Origin: Bacteroidales bacterium | Lineage (GTDB): Bacteria > Bacteroidota > Bacteroidia > Bacteroidales > Paludibacteraceae | Direction of reading: 5' to 3' | Length of the DNA stretch: 64,000 bases | Assembly (NCBI GenBank): GCA_015061165.1 | Contig: SUXC01000006.1 | Location: forward strand, 58,094 to 122,093 | Shown: in pieces, positions 34,661-42,217 of the stretch | Position numbering within the stretch: the first letter of the stretch is position 1 | How the letters are laid out: every line of letters begins with the position of its first letter | Made by a program: the position numbers and the translations under genes | The notes under the pieces: model-generated | Databases searched by the model: none | What the model saw: only the letters and a program-made list of their open reading frames with translations | What the model was told of the DNA's origin: nothing

Positions 34661-35932
34661 TTAGCGTATTTTCAGAGTTAATATAGTCAATGCTGCCAAA
34701 ATCAGTGTTACGATGCAGAAGCGCAACACTATCTTGCTCTCATGTTGCAACGGACCTTTGCCTTTGAACAACACTTTGCACGTTGGGTCATTGCGGAGGA
34801 CTTGATCCATTGAAGTGCGATAATGGTCATGTAGCGGAGTGCGTTTCCATATGCGCAAATGCATGCCTTTCTTCTTCGCGAACTTATATACTTGTGTCTG
34901 AACAATCACGCTCACGCTCTCTATGAGGAAGATTCCGCACAAGATTGGCAATAGTAGTTCTTTGTGGATAATCACAGCGCATACACCTATAATACCTCCG
35001 ATAGTCAGACTACCTGTGTCGCCCATGAATACTTGTGCAGGAAAACCATTCCACCATAAGAATCCAATCAGTGCACCTACAAACGATGCCATAAACACCA
35101 CAAGTTCTTCGCTGCCAGGGATATACATCACATCAAAATAGTCGGAGAACACCACGTTGCCACTGATATATGCCAGTACAATCAACGCCACGCCAATGAT
35201 GGCTGAGTTACCTGCACACATACCGTCCATGCCGTCGTTGAGGTTCGCGCCGTTGCTCACTGCAGCCACTACAAAAATAGTCAGTATCACAAAGAATATC
35301 CAACCTGCTTTGTATTTATTTGTTTCGCCCAAGAAGGAGAACATATCCGCGTAATTGAAGTTATGCTCTTTTATAAATGGGATAGTGGTGCGGGTGGACT
35401 TCACTTCAGGCGACTTTTCAAACACTGTGATATTATTTTCAATGTGCGATGTAACGCGCTCATTCATAACGGCTTCGGGGCTATAGCGAAGGGTTAGTCC
35501 TACTATCAAACCCAATGTGATTTGCCCTGCAATCTTCACCCAACCGTTCAACCCTTCTTTGTTGCCTCGGAAAGTCTTGATATAGTCATCTGCAAAGCCT
35601 ATGGTGCCTAAAATCAGCGTAGTAATCAGCATCAGAATCATATACACGTTGCTCAGTTTGCCCATCAGTAGGCATGGTATCAGCATCGCAGCTATAATCA
35701 CTACGCCGCCCATTGTGGGCACCCCTTTCTTGGCCACATTGAATGGGTCAATCTTCTCGTCGCGTTGTGTTTCGGAGATGTTTTTGCGTTTGAGCAACTG
35801 GATAAACCAATTACCCACCCAAATACTTATACACAATCCCATCACGCCTGCCACTATCGCGCGAAACGAGATGTAGGTCATCAATCGTGCCCCTGGCACA
35901 TCACCTAAAAATTGAAACAATTCGTATAACAT
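34661..35932 (-). CDS. mraY: Phospho-MurNAc-pentapeptide transferase
   Basis: The 423-residue ten-helix membrane enzyme makes lipid I from UDP-MurNAc-pentapeptide and undecaprenyl phosphate. The catalytic aspartates appear in GFADDYIKTFRGNKEGLNG and in NGANLNDGMDGMCAG, and the HHH-like site in LLLPILCG / MHLRIWKRTPLHDHYR. The length is longer than proteobacterial MraY because of a periplasmic loop (about residues 155-185), as usual in Bacteroidota. Confidence 0.97.
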   Translation of the reverse strand: MLYELFQFLGDVPGARLMTYISFRAIVAGVMGLCISIWVGNWFIQLLKRKNISETQRDEKIDPFNVAKKGVPTMGGVVIIAAMLIPCLLMGKLSNVYMILMLITTLILGTIGFADDYIKTFRGNKEGLNGWVKIAGQITLGLIVGLTLRYSPEAVMNERVTSHIENNITVFEKSPEVKSTRTTIPFIKEHNFNYADMFSFLGETNKYKAGWIFFVILTIFVVAAVSNGANLNDGMDGMCAGNSAIIGVALIVLAYISGNVVFSDYFDVMYIPGSEELVVFMASFVGALIGFLWWNGFPAQVFMGDTGSLTIGGIIGVCAVIIHKELLLPILCGIFLIESVSVIVQTQVYKFAKKKGMHLRIWKRTPLHDHYRTSMDQVLRNDPTCKVLFKGKGPLQHESKIVLRFCIVTLILAALTILTLKIR

Positions 35933-35940
35933 AACTCTTG

Positions 35941-35986
35941 CCTTTACACTTTACACTCTACACTTTACACTTTACACCTTACACTA
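35941..35986. repeat. CTTTACA heptamer array between mraY and murE
   Basis: Six units (CTTTACA, CTTTACA, CTCTACA, CTTTACA, CTTTACA, CCTTACA) end in CTATA. The CTA at 35984-35986 is the TAG stop of murE on the minus strand, so the array begins inside that stop codon. Confidence 0.9.
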
Positions 35987-37468
35987 TAAACAGTTCTTCA
36001 CCACCTCATGGTCATCAAAGTGGTGCTTCACGCCTTTAATTATCTGATAATCTTCATGTCCTTTGCCTGCCACCAGTATCACGTCGCCTTGTCGAGCCAA
36101 TGTGCAAGCCGTTTTGATAGCCGACTCACGGTCTTCTATAATCAGCGTATGGCGCAGTTCCTCGTTGGTCAGCCCTGCTGCCATATCTTGCAGAATGGCA
36201 TGCGGTTCTTCATCGCGAGGGTTGTCGGATGTCAAAATCAGTTGCGTACTCAGTTGATACGCGCTTTTCGCCATAATCGGACGTTTACCTTTGTCGCGAT
36301 TGCCACCGCAACCTACCACTGTAATCACTTGCGCAGGGGCGGACTGTTTGCCCACATTCGCTGCCACAATCTCGTTGATAGTCTTCAGCACATTCTCCAC
36401 CGCATCGGGTGTGTGAGCATAATCGATCACGGCTGTCCAACCTTTGGGCGAGCGGATGGTCTCAAACCGTCCATTCACAGGTTGCAGCCCGCTCAATATG
36501 CGCAACACTTCCATGGCATCTTCCCCCAAAGCCACCGCAGTGCCATAAATCAGTAGCAAGTTGCTCACATTGAACCTACCCACCAATGGCACAAACACTT
36601 CGGTGTTCACCACTCCCAGCGTACTTTGCACACGCAGCAGCATGCCATCAAAGCCTTCTTCCAATATCTTACCGCGAAAGTCCGCCATGCTGTGGGTGGA
36701 GTAAGTCAGCACGCGACTGCGACAGTTTTGTGTCATCACCAACCCATTCTTGTCATCTATGTTCGTAATCGCAAAGGCTTCTTTGCCCAAGCGGTCAAAC
36801 AGTCTTTTTTTCGTATCGCGGTAGTTGTCAAATGTCTTGTGATAATCCAGATGGTCGCGTGTGAGGTTGGTGAATAATGCGCCTGCATATTGCAGTCCTG
36901 CAATACGTTCTTGTGCAATGGCATGACTGCTCACTTCCATGAATGCGTGCGTACAACCTGCTGCCACCATTTGGGCGAGCAATGCATTCAGTTCCAATGC
37001 GTTAGGTGTAGTGTGTGTGGCTGCCACTGCTTCATCATCTACATAATTCACCACCGTTGATAGCAAGCCTACTTTGTGTCCCAACGACTTGAATAACTGA
37101 TAGAGTAGGGTTGCGGTAGTTGTTTTGCCGTTCGTGCCTGTTACACCCACCAGCCGAAGGGATGCCGAAGGCTTACCGAACCAGCAGTGTGCCATTTTCC
37201 CTAATGCCTCATCGCTATTTTTCACCAGTATGTAGCATGCGCCATCATCTTTGATATATTCCTCTTTTTCCAGCACGACTGCCACTGCACCTTTGGCTAC
37301 ACATTGTTCTATGTATGTGTGTCCATCGGCTGCTGTACCCACTTGCGCTACAAACAGGCTTCCTTCTCCTACGCGCCGCGAATCAAACTGAATATCAGCA
37401 ATCTCTTTGGCTGTGTCGCCCACGATACGCAGCACTTCTATCTCTTTGATAAGTTCACCAATTGTCAT
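35984..37468 (-). CDS. murE: UDP-MurNAc-L-Ala-D-Glu:meso-diaminopimelate ligase
   Basis: The 494-residue Mur ligase carries the ATP motif VTGTNGKTTTATLL, LTRDHLDYHKT, DYAHTPDAVENVL and GCGGNRDKGKRP. The substrate-specificity loop reads TSDNPRDEEPHAI; DNPR is the form seen in enzymes that add meso-diaminopimelate, so Gram-negative A1-gamma peptidoglycan is predicted. It sits between ftsI and mraY as expected. Confidence 0.97.
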   Translation of the reverse strand: MTIGELIKEIEVLRIVGDTAKEIADIQFDSRRVGEGSLFVAQVGTAADGHTYIEQCVAKGAVAVVLEKEEYIKDDGACYILVKNSDEALGKMAHCWFGKPSASLRLVGVTGTNGKTTTATLLYQLFKSLGHKVGLLSTVVNYVDDEAVAATHTTPNALELNALLAQMVAAGCTHAFMEVSSHAIAQERIAGLQYAGALFTNLTRDHLDYHKTFDNYRDTKKRLFDRLGKEAFAITNIDDKNGLVMTQNCRSRVLTYSTHSMADFRGKILEEGFDGMLLRVQSTLGVVNTEVFVPLVGRFNVSNLLLIYGTAVALGEDAMEVLRILSGLQPVNGRFETIRSPKGWTAVIDYAHTPDAVENVLKTINEIVAANVGKQSAPAQVITVVGCGGNRDKGKRPIMAKSAYQLSTQLILTSDNPRDEEPHAILQDMAAGLTNEELRHTLIIEDRESAIKTACTLARQGDVILVAGKGHEDYQIIKGVKHHFDDHEVVKNCL

Positions 37469-37477
37469 AATCCTCTT

Positions 37478-39289
37478 TTATTTTTGTACGAATACCAATT
37501 CGCCATCTTCTATGACATATTCGTTGGTATAGGCCATTGTTTTTTCTGCTATGTTTCTCACCACGCTACCGCAGTCCATTCCTGCGTCGTAGTATCCCAG
37601 ATTACGTGGGGCATGAATCACGCAGATGCAACTGTATTGCGGATTTTCTTCAGGGAAATATCCTACAAAGGACATGCGGTGTTTCTTGTTGTTGTACCGT
37701 CCGTTTTCAAACACTTGCGCTGTGCCTGTCTTGCCTGCAATGGCTACTATGTTGCTTTGTGCTTTGCGTTGTCGCCATGGATTCACGGAGGCTGTACCCA
37801 GGTCATTATCCCAAACTACATCGTGCAGACAACCTTTGATGTCGTTCAGTGTGGAGCTGTTGCATAAGTGGTTTTTCACCACTTCACTTTCATATTCTTC
37901 GATGACTTTATCGTTTTTGCATATGTTTCTTACCAATACAGGTGAAATCATTTTGCCATTGTTGGCGATACCGTTGTAGAACATCAGCATTTGCAGTGGG
38001 CTCAGTTCTACGGAGTAGCCGTATGCCATTTTGGATATGGTAACGGTGTCATCGGGTATGTCCATTTTTATTTGCTGTGCACCGGGTATGATATAGTCCA
38101 CGCTGTCGCGCAAGCCTAATTGTTCCAGTTTCTTGATAAATTTCTTCGCGCTGCCGTCATAGCTGTTGGTAACTATCTGTGCCAATGCGATATTGCTGCT
38201 GACTGCCAATGCTTGACGAATGGTGTATATGGTGTCAGCGGGGTGGGCATCGTGGTGTGATACGCTGTGGTATCTCCATCCGTTTCGCCATACTCTCACG
38301 CTGTCGGTGATTTGTATTTTCCCGTCATCCAAGGCTGCCATCAGGGCGATGGTCTTGAATGTCGAACCGGGTTCTACACGTTCCACAGCGTGGTTGGCCA
38401 CTTCGTAGTATTGTTCATCGCTTCCGCGGTCGAGGTTACATATTGCTTTTATCTCGCCCGTCTTCACTTCCATGAGTATCACGCACCCCCAGTCGGCTTG
38501 ATTCTTTGTGATTTGTTTGCGCAGACTGCTCTCGCAGATGTCCATGAGGTTTGCATCTAAGGTGGTGTGTATATCTGCCCCTTTCTCTGCTTCTCGTATG
38601 GGTATGTATTGCCTGCGCCCAGCTACGTGTTCTTTTCTGCTCACTCCGTCTTTGCCGCGTAGGTGTTCTTCAAATCTTTTTTCAATGCCCGAAGTGCCGT
38701 ATCCTTCTTGTGGGTGTAGGGTGCCGATGGTTCGGCTGCCCAAACTGCCGAAGGGTTTAGAGCGACGGTTGATGTGGGTAAAATAGATACCACTCTTGTA
38801 GTATCCTCGGCGTATTAGGGGCAATTGTTCGATAGCTTTCTTTTGGGTATAACTCACGCGAGTGTTGGTCAAACGCACATCGCGTGTTTTGGTGCTTTTC
38901 CCGCGATAGGCGGTTACCATTTTCTGCCGATAATCGGCTGCGGATTTATCGCCCAGAATGTGGCTCAGTCCTTCTGCTATAGAGTCCACGTATTGCCAAA
39001 ACACTTCGCCGCCATGTTGGTTCAGGTATTCCACGCGGGTGTCCAGGTGCAGGTTGTATAGTGGAATACTGCTGGCGAGTATTCTGCCTTCTGCATCATA
39101 GATATCGCCTCGTGCTGCGGGGATAACGCTTGTACTGCTGCTGCGGTTGGCATTGCTTAGTTTCTCCCATTTGTCATATTCCACGGTTTGGATATAGACT
39201 ATTTTGGCTATTACTACGCCAAACATCAGCAGTATCAGTCCGAAGATTGCGGCAAAGATAACGATTGTTTTTTTTACATTTTCGCTCAT
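37478..39289 (-). CDS. ftsI: Septal class B penicillin-binding protein (FtsI/PBP3)
   Basis: The 603-residue transpeptidase has one N-terminal membrane helix (about 8-30), a dimerisation domain (AARGDIYDAEGRILASS), and a transpeptidase domain with SxxK in PGSTFKTIAL, SxN in AVSSNIALAQ and KTG in AGKTGTAQVF. It cross-links septal peptidoglycan with FtsW. PASTA repeats, present in some relatives, are absent. It sits directly downstream of the small FtsL-like gene. Confidence 0.95.
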   Translation of the reverse strand: MSENVKKTIVIFAAIFGLILLMFGVVIAKIVYIQTVEYDKWEKLSNANRSSSTSVIPAARGDIYDAEGRILASSIPLYNLHLDTRVEYLNQHGGEVFWQYVDSIAEGLSHILGDKSAADYRQKMVTAYRGKSTKTRDVRLTNTRVSYTQKKAIEQLPLIRRGYYKSGIYFTHINRRSKPFGSLGSRTIGTLHPQEGYGTSGIEKRFEEHLRGKDGVSRKEHVAGRRQYIPIREAEKGADIHTTLDANLMDICESSLRKQITKNQADWGCVILMEVKTGEIKAICNLDRGSDEQYYEVANHAVERVEPGSTFKTIALMAALDDGKIQITDSVRVWRNGWRYHSVSHHDAHPADTIYTIRQALAVSSNIALAQIVTNSYDGSAKKFIKKLEQLGLRDSVDYIIPGAQQIKMDIPDDTVTISKMAYGYSVELSPLQMLMFYNGIANNGKMISPVLVRNICKNDKVIEEYESEVVKNHLCNSSTLNDIKGCLHDVVWDNDLGTASVNPWRQRKAQSNIVAIAGKTGTAQVFENGRYNNKKHRMSFVGYFPEENPQYSCICVIHAPRNLGYYDAGMDCGSVVRNIAEKTMAYTNEYVIEDGELVFVQK

Positions 39290-39310
39290 AGTGTGATAGG
39301 TTTTAGGGTG

Positions 39311-39622
39311 TTAGTCTATTTTTACGGCAGCCACGTGGCTTTCTCTGATTTTGCTACCTTTTTCTTCGAGGCGTTTGGCGATGGATGACTGTCGGGTTTG
39401 TGTCATTACTTGTGCGTTCAGTGTTTGTTTGGTAAAGTAGGCATCTTGCAGTTCTTTGTTGAGTTGGTTCAGGCAATTTTGTTGTCGTTCGGATTGGTAG
39501 CCAAAGTAGATGTAGGCGAATAGTAATCCGCATATCAAGAATATCAGTCGATATTGTTTCTTCACCCACTCTTTGGCGAGTATCTCACCACTAAATATGT
39601 CTTTTAACGAAAACTTGCTCAT
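39311..39622 (-). CDS. FtsL-like cell division protein
   Basis: From ATG 39622 the product has 103 residues: a short cytoplasmic part, one membrane helix (about 26-42, LIFLICGLLFAYIYFGYQ), and a coiled-coil-like outer segment (NQLNKELQDAYFTKQTLNAQV). Size, topology and the position between rsmH and ftsI match Bacteroidota FtsL (DUF-type) proteins. A longer frame upstream would encode only CCCGATT repeats and is excluded. Confidence 0.8.
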   Translation of the reverse strand: MSKFSLKDIFSGEILAKEWVKKQYRLIFLICGLLFAYIYFGYQSERQQNCLNQLNKELQDAYFTKQTLNAQVMTQTRQSSIAKRLEEKGSKIRESHVAAVKID

Positions 39623-39643
39623 AATCTTTTCTTTTATATTGGT

Positions 39644-39704
39644 TTCCCGACTCCCGATTCCCGATTCAGTCATCTGATTCCCGACTCCCGATTCTTGACT
39701 CTCA
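39644..39704. repeat. CCCGATT/CCCGACT array between ftsL and rsmH
   Basis: About seven heptamers in two blocks (39644-39668 and 39677-39704) lie between the genes and reach the stop codon of rsmH at 39702. Confidence 0.9.
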
Positions 39705-40793
39705 CACTTTCTCCGCCACTCTCAGTTTCGCGCTTCTTGCTCTTGGGTTGCGTTCTACTTCTTCGTTGCTGGCGGTTAGTCCTTTTTCGATGACTTTGAA
39801 TGGGCTTAGTATATTGCCATAGAAGTCTTTTTCTATTGTTCCGTCTAAGTTTCCCGAGCGTAGGAAGTTTTTCACTATTCTGTCTTCCAGCGAGTGGTAG
39901 GTCAGTATGGCTATTCTGCCGCCGGGTTTCAGTAGGTCTTTGGCGGCGAGTAGCATTTCTCTCAGTGCTCCCATTTCATCGTTTACTTCTATTCGCAGTG
40001 CTTGAAACAGTTTCGCCAATTCCTTTTTCGCCCCCGCAGGTATATTAATCTCGCCTTTCGCCTCATCGCCTTTCGCCTCATCGCCTTCTAACCTCATCGC
40101 CTTCTCACCCATCACCAACGCCACCAGTTCCTCCGTTCTCTCGATTGCCTTTTTCTCTCTTGCTTTCACGATTTTCTTCGCTATTTGTCGTGAGTTTTTC
40201 ATTTCTCCGTATATATATAGTACGCGCGCGAGGTCTTCTTCGCTGTAGGTGTTTAGTATGTCTGCTGCTGTTTTGCCTCCTGTTTGGTTCATTCGCATGT
40301 CTAATGGTGCGGAGAAGCGAAAACTGAATCCTCTTTCGGGGCAATCAAAGTGGTGGAAGGATACGCCCAAGTCGGCTAATAGTCCATCTATCTGTTCCAC
40401 ACCGTAGTAGTCCATAAAGTTCCTCAGATAGCGGAAGTTGCTATGAACAAACTGCCATTGTTGGTTTCCCGACTCTCGATTCCCGATTCCCGTTTCTTGC
40501 TTCTCGACTCCCGACTCCCGATTCCCGATTCCCGATTCTTGACTCTCGCTTCCCGACTCCCGATTTCCGAAACCCGAACGCTCCGCATTGTAATACGCAT
40601 CCAAATCCTGATCAAACGAAAATAACTTGCCTTTCGCCTTCTTATCTTTCGCCTCTCTCTTAATAGCCTCAAGGATGGCTCTTGAGTGTCCTCCGCCTCC
40701 GAAGGTTACGTCCACATACAATCCATCGGGTTGAATATTCAACCCTTGGATTGTCTCTCTCAGCATTGCGGGAATGTGATAAATCTCATTCAT
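39702..40793 (-). CDS. rsmH: 16S rRNA m4C1402 methyltransferase with three repeat-derived insertions
   Basis: RsmH (MraW) methylates N4 of C1402 in 16S rRNA. Motifs are HIPAMLRETIQGLNIQPDGLYVDVTFGGGGHSRAIL, the SAM-site FSFDQDLDA, DGLLADLGVSFHHFD, DMRMNQ, and FQALRIEVNDEMGAL...AILTYHSLEDRIVKNF. At 363 residues it is about 50 longer than usual. The excess is three in-frame insertions: KREAKDKKAKGK (40628-40661), about 38 residues of GNRESG/SQESG repeats (40465-40580), and EGDEAKGDEAKGE (40051-40107). All fall between conserved motifs, so the enzyme is probably active. Confidence 0.95.
   Translation of the reverse strand: MNEIYHIPAMLRETIQGLNIQPDGLYVDVTFGGGGHSRAILEAIKREAKDKKAKGKLFSFDQDLDAYYNAERSGFGNRESGSESQESGIGNRESGVEKQETGIGNRESGNQQWQFVHSNFRYLRNFMDYYGVEQIDGLLADLGVSFHHFDCPERGFSFRFSAPLDMRMNQTGGKTAADILNTYSEEDLARVLYIYGEMKNSRQIAKKIVKAREKKAIERTEELVALVMGEKAMRLEGDEAKGDEAKGEINIPAGAKKELAKLFQALRIEVNDEMGALREMLLAAKDLLKPGGRIAILTYHSLEDRIVKNFLRSGNLDGTIEKDFYGNILSPFKVIEKGLTASNEEVERNPRARSAKLRVAEKV
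40051..40107. repeat. GCCTTTCGCCTCATC repeat inside rsmH
   Basis: Two full 15-bp units GCCTTTCGCCTCATC plus a degenerate third encode GDEAKGDEAKGE on the minus strand. Being 15 bp long, the unit keeps the frame. Confidence 0.9.
40465..40580. repeat. CCCGATT/CCCGACT heptamer array inside rsmH
   Basis: About fifteen units in four blocks encode GFGNRESG, SESQESG, IGNRESG, VEKQETG and IGNRESG on the minus strand. Three heptamers make 21 bp, so each GNRESG(I/V) peptide corresponds to three DNA units and the frame is kept. The array separates the SAM-binding strand from the next conserved strand. Confidence 0.9.
40628..40661. repeat. GCCTTTCGCC-type repeat inside rsmH
   Basis: Units TGCCTTTCGCCTTCTTATCTTTCGCCTCTC encode REAKDKKAKGK just before the SAM-binding motif FSFDQD. 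Confidence 0.7.
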
Positions 40794-40827
40794 AGTCAGT
40801 TTGGTTTAATGGTTCATAAAGAATTCC

Positions 40828-40861
40828 AAATTCATAATTCATAATTCAAAATTCATAATTA
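40828..40861. repeat. AATTCAT heptamer repeat between rsmH and mraZ
   Basis: Five units (AATTCCA, AATTCAT, AATTCAT, AATTCAA, AATTCAT) end in AATTA. The TTA at 40859-40861 is the TAA stop of mraZ, so the array begins inside the stop codon, as it does at grpE. Confidence 0.9.
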
Positions 40862-41320
40862 TAGTTGTTTAGGCTGGGATTTCATGCGATTGCGTATGCG
40901 TTCTGCCAAGTCTTTTTGTGGCATTTGTTTCTCTGCGAATATGGTTGGGTTCCATATTGCGAAGCGGTCTAACATACCTACAAACAGGATATCCTGTTGC
41001 GCGTTAATCATTTCCAAGTTCTTTTTTTGTAGTAGTATGCGTCCTTGGCTGTCCATATCCAGCATTTCTGCCTCTGACATGAATTGCATCAGTATCATTT
41101 GGTCTTCTGGGTCCCATTCGTCAAGTGCGTTGCGCAGTTGGCTTACTTTCTGGTGCCAAACGTGTTCGGGGTAGAAGATTATACACTCATTGTCGGTATC
41201 TCTACGCATCACGATATGTGTCGAACCCATTTCTGCAAGTATTTTTCTATAGCTTGCAGGAACAAACACGCGACCTTTCCCGTCCAACCGTGCTTCGATA
41301 TTTCCAATAAATGTATTCAT
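40859..41320 (-). CDS. mraZ: Transcriptional regulator MraZ
   Basis: The 153-residue protein has two SpoVT/AbrB-like MraZ domains: FIGNIEARLDGKGRVFVPASYRKIL near the N-terminus and AEMLDMDSQGRILLQKKNLEMI in the middle. MraZ forms a ring and controls the dcw operon by binding direct repeats upstream of its own gene. Two sets of GTGG repeats with a 10-bp period lie in the upstream region. It is the first gene of the dcw operon here. Confidence 0.96.
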   Translation of the reverse strand: MNTFIGNIEARLDGKGRVFVPASYRKILAEMGSTHIVMRRDTDNECIIFYPEHVWHQKVSQLRNALDEWDPEDQMILMQFMSEAEMLDMDSQGRILLQKKNLEMINAQQDILFVGMLDRFAIWNPTIFAEKQMPQKDLAERIRNRMKSQPKQL

Positions 41321-41488
41321 GTTATAAATTGTTTGCCTTTATATTGTGTTATAACCTGCTTGCTTTTACATTGGTCTGTGGCTTAGACTATTTGTAATCC
41401 TTTGCAAGGCGCAATGTTGGCGCTGCGCAGGAGTTGTCTATGTTGTCTTTTTTTATAAATTTCCCCTTGTTTTTTCTGAATTCCGCTG

Positions 41489-41645
41489 CAAAGTTACAAA
41501 AAAAAATTCATATTTCCCCACTTTTCCCCACAAAAAATGTTTCAGTATGTTTTTAAACATATTTTTCACAAAGTTATCAACAGCCAAACGCTCTGTTTTA
41601 TAGTGAGTTATATGTTTTATTACAAAAGTGGTGGAAAGTGGGGCG
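41489..41645 (-). promoter_or_regulatory. mraZ promoter region with period-10 GTGG repeats
   Basis: A minus-strand -7 box TAACTTTG lies at 41496-41489, about 165 bp from the mraZ start; no -33 partner is at normal distance. Just upstream, minus-strand GTGGGGAAAA and GTGGGGAAAT (41531-41511) repeat with a 10-bp period. A second pair, AAAGTGGTGG and AAAGTGGGGC, is on the plus strand at 41625-41644. Known MraZ sites are TGGGN or AAAGTGG repeats with a 10-bp period, so both are candidate operators. Confidence 0.55.
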
Positions 41646-41914
41646 AAATGTGCCCATTTTTTCTCTTTTATGCTTCAAAGACAATTCCTGCACGTTTCTT
41701 GTCTTTTTGCCTCTTTAGTTGAACTTTCACCAAAAAATTGAATAATTACTGATGTTTCCCGTAGAGTTCCCGCAGAGTTCCCGTAGAGTTCCCGTAGAGT
41801 TCCCGTGGAGTTCCTATAGGAGTCAGCAGTTTTACAGCGTAGAAAACTATAGCTTTTAGAGTGTTTTCTTGCTATTTTCTCCTATGTTTCTATAGGATTG
41901 TGGTAGTTACTCCG
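41646..41914. other. Non-coding stretch with an 11-bp tandem repeat
   Basis: At 41757-41817 the unit TTCCCGTAGAG occurs five times with single-base changes. It is followed by TCCTATAGGA and, at 41879-41895, TCCTAT/ATAGGA, small palindromes. No gene is seen. The adjacent plus-strand frame from about 41947 overlaps the nuclease gene and looks random. Confidence 0.7.
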
Positions 41915-41950
41915 AAAAAACATCCCCCTATGCCGAGCATAGAGGGATGA
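41915..41950 (-). terminator. Terminator, copy 1 of a 36-bp duplicated stem-loop
   Basis: CATCCCCCTATGC (41921-41933) and GCATAGAGGGATG (41937-41949) form a 13-bp stem with a 3-nt loop and one A-C mismatch or G-U pair; on the minus strand it is followed by six T. The 36 bp from 41915 to 41950 are identical to 43487-43522. It lies 270 bp downstream of the nuclease gene. Confidence 0.8.
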
Positions 41951-41982
41951 GTTTTGTTACATATCATTCACTGATAGACTTT

Positions 41983-42060
41983 TTAGTTGGAACTGATATT
42001 TACCAAATTGTTGTTAGTGAATTGACATACTATTTCTTGTTCTCTGTCGTAAAATCTCAT
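41983..42060 (-). pseudogene. Possible relic of an ATPase gene start
   Basis: A minus-strand ATG at 42060 opens MRFYDREQEIVCQFTNN and stops after 25 codons. FYDRE(x)EI directly after the start is typical of a prokaryotic AAA ATPase family (DUF234-linked) common in Bacteroidota. With no further domain present, it may be a decayed copy. The match is short and could be chance. Confidence 0.25.
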
Positions 42061-42217
42061 AATGTTAATTTGTATTTATATAAATCGCCGTTTACATTTG
42101 ACGGTGCAATGATAGTAAATAATTTTGGATTGAGCACGAGTTGTGTAAATAATAAATACCTTTTATGTGATTTTTGCATAAATAGCAGGGAGTTTGGAAG
42201 AACTATTTGTGTATCAC

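Noticed and set aside
41521..41590. DnaA-box-like TTATCAACA and CCCCACA sequences suggesting an origin
   Set aside because: Only one near-match to TTATCCACA is present and dnaA/dnaN are not nearby; the CCCCAC pair is better explained as MraZ-type repeats.
41757..41817. Possible CRISPR array
   Set aside because: The repeat unit is only 11 bp with no spacers; it is a plain tandem repeat. No cas gene is present.
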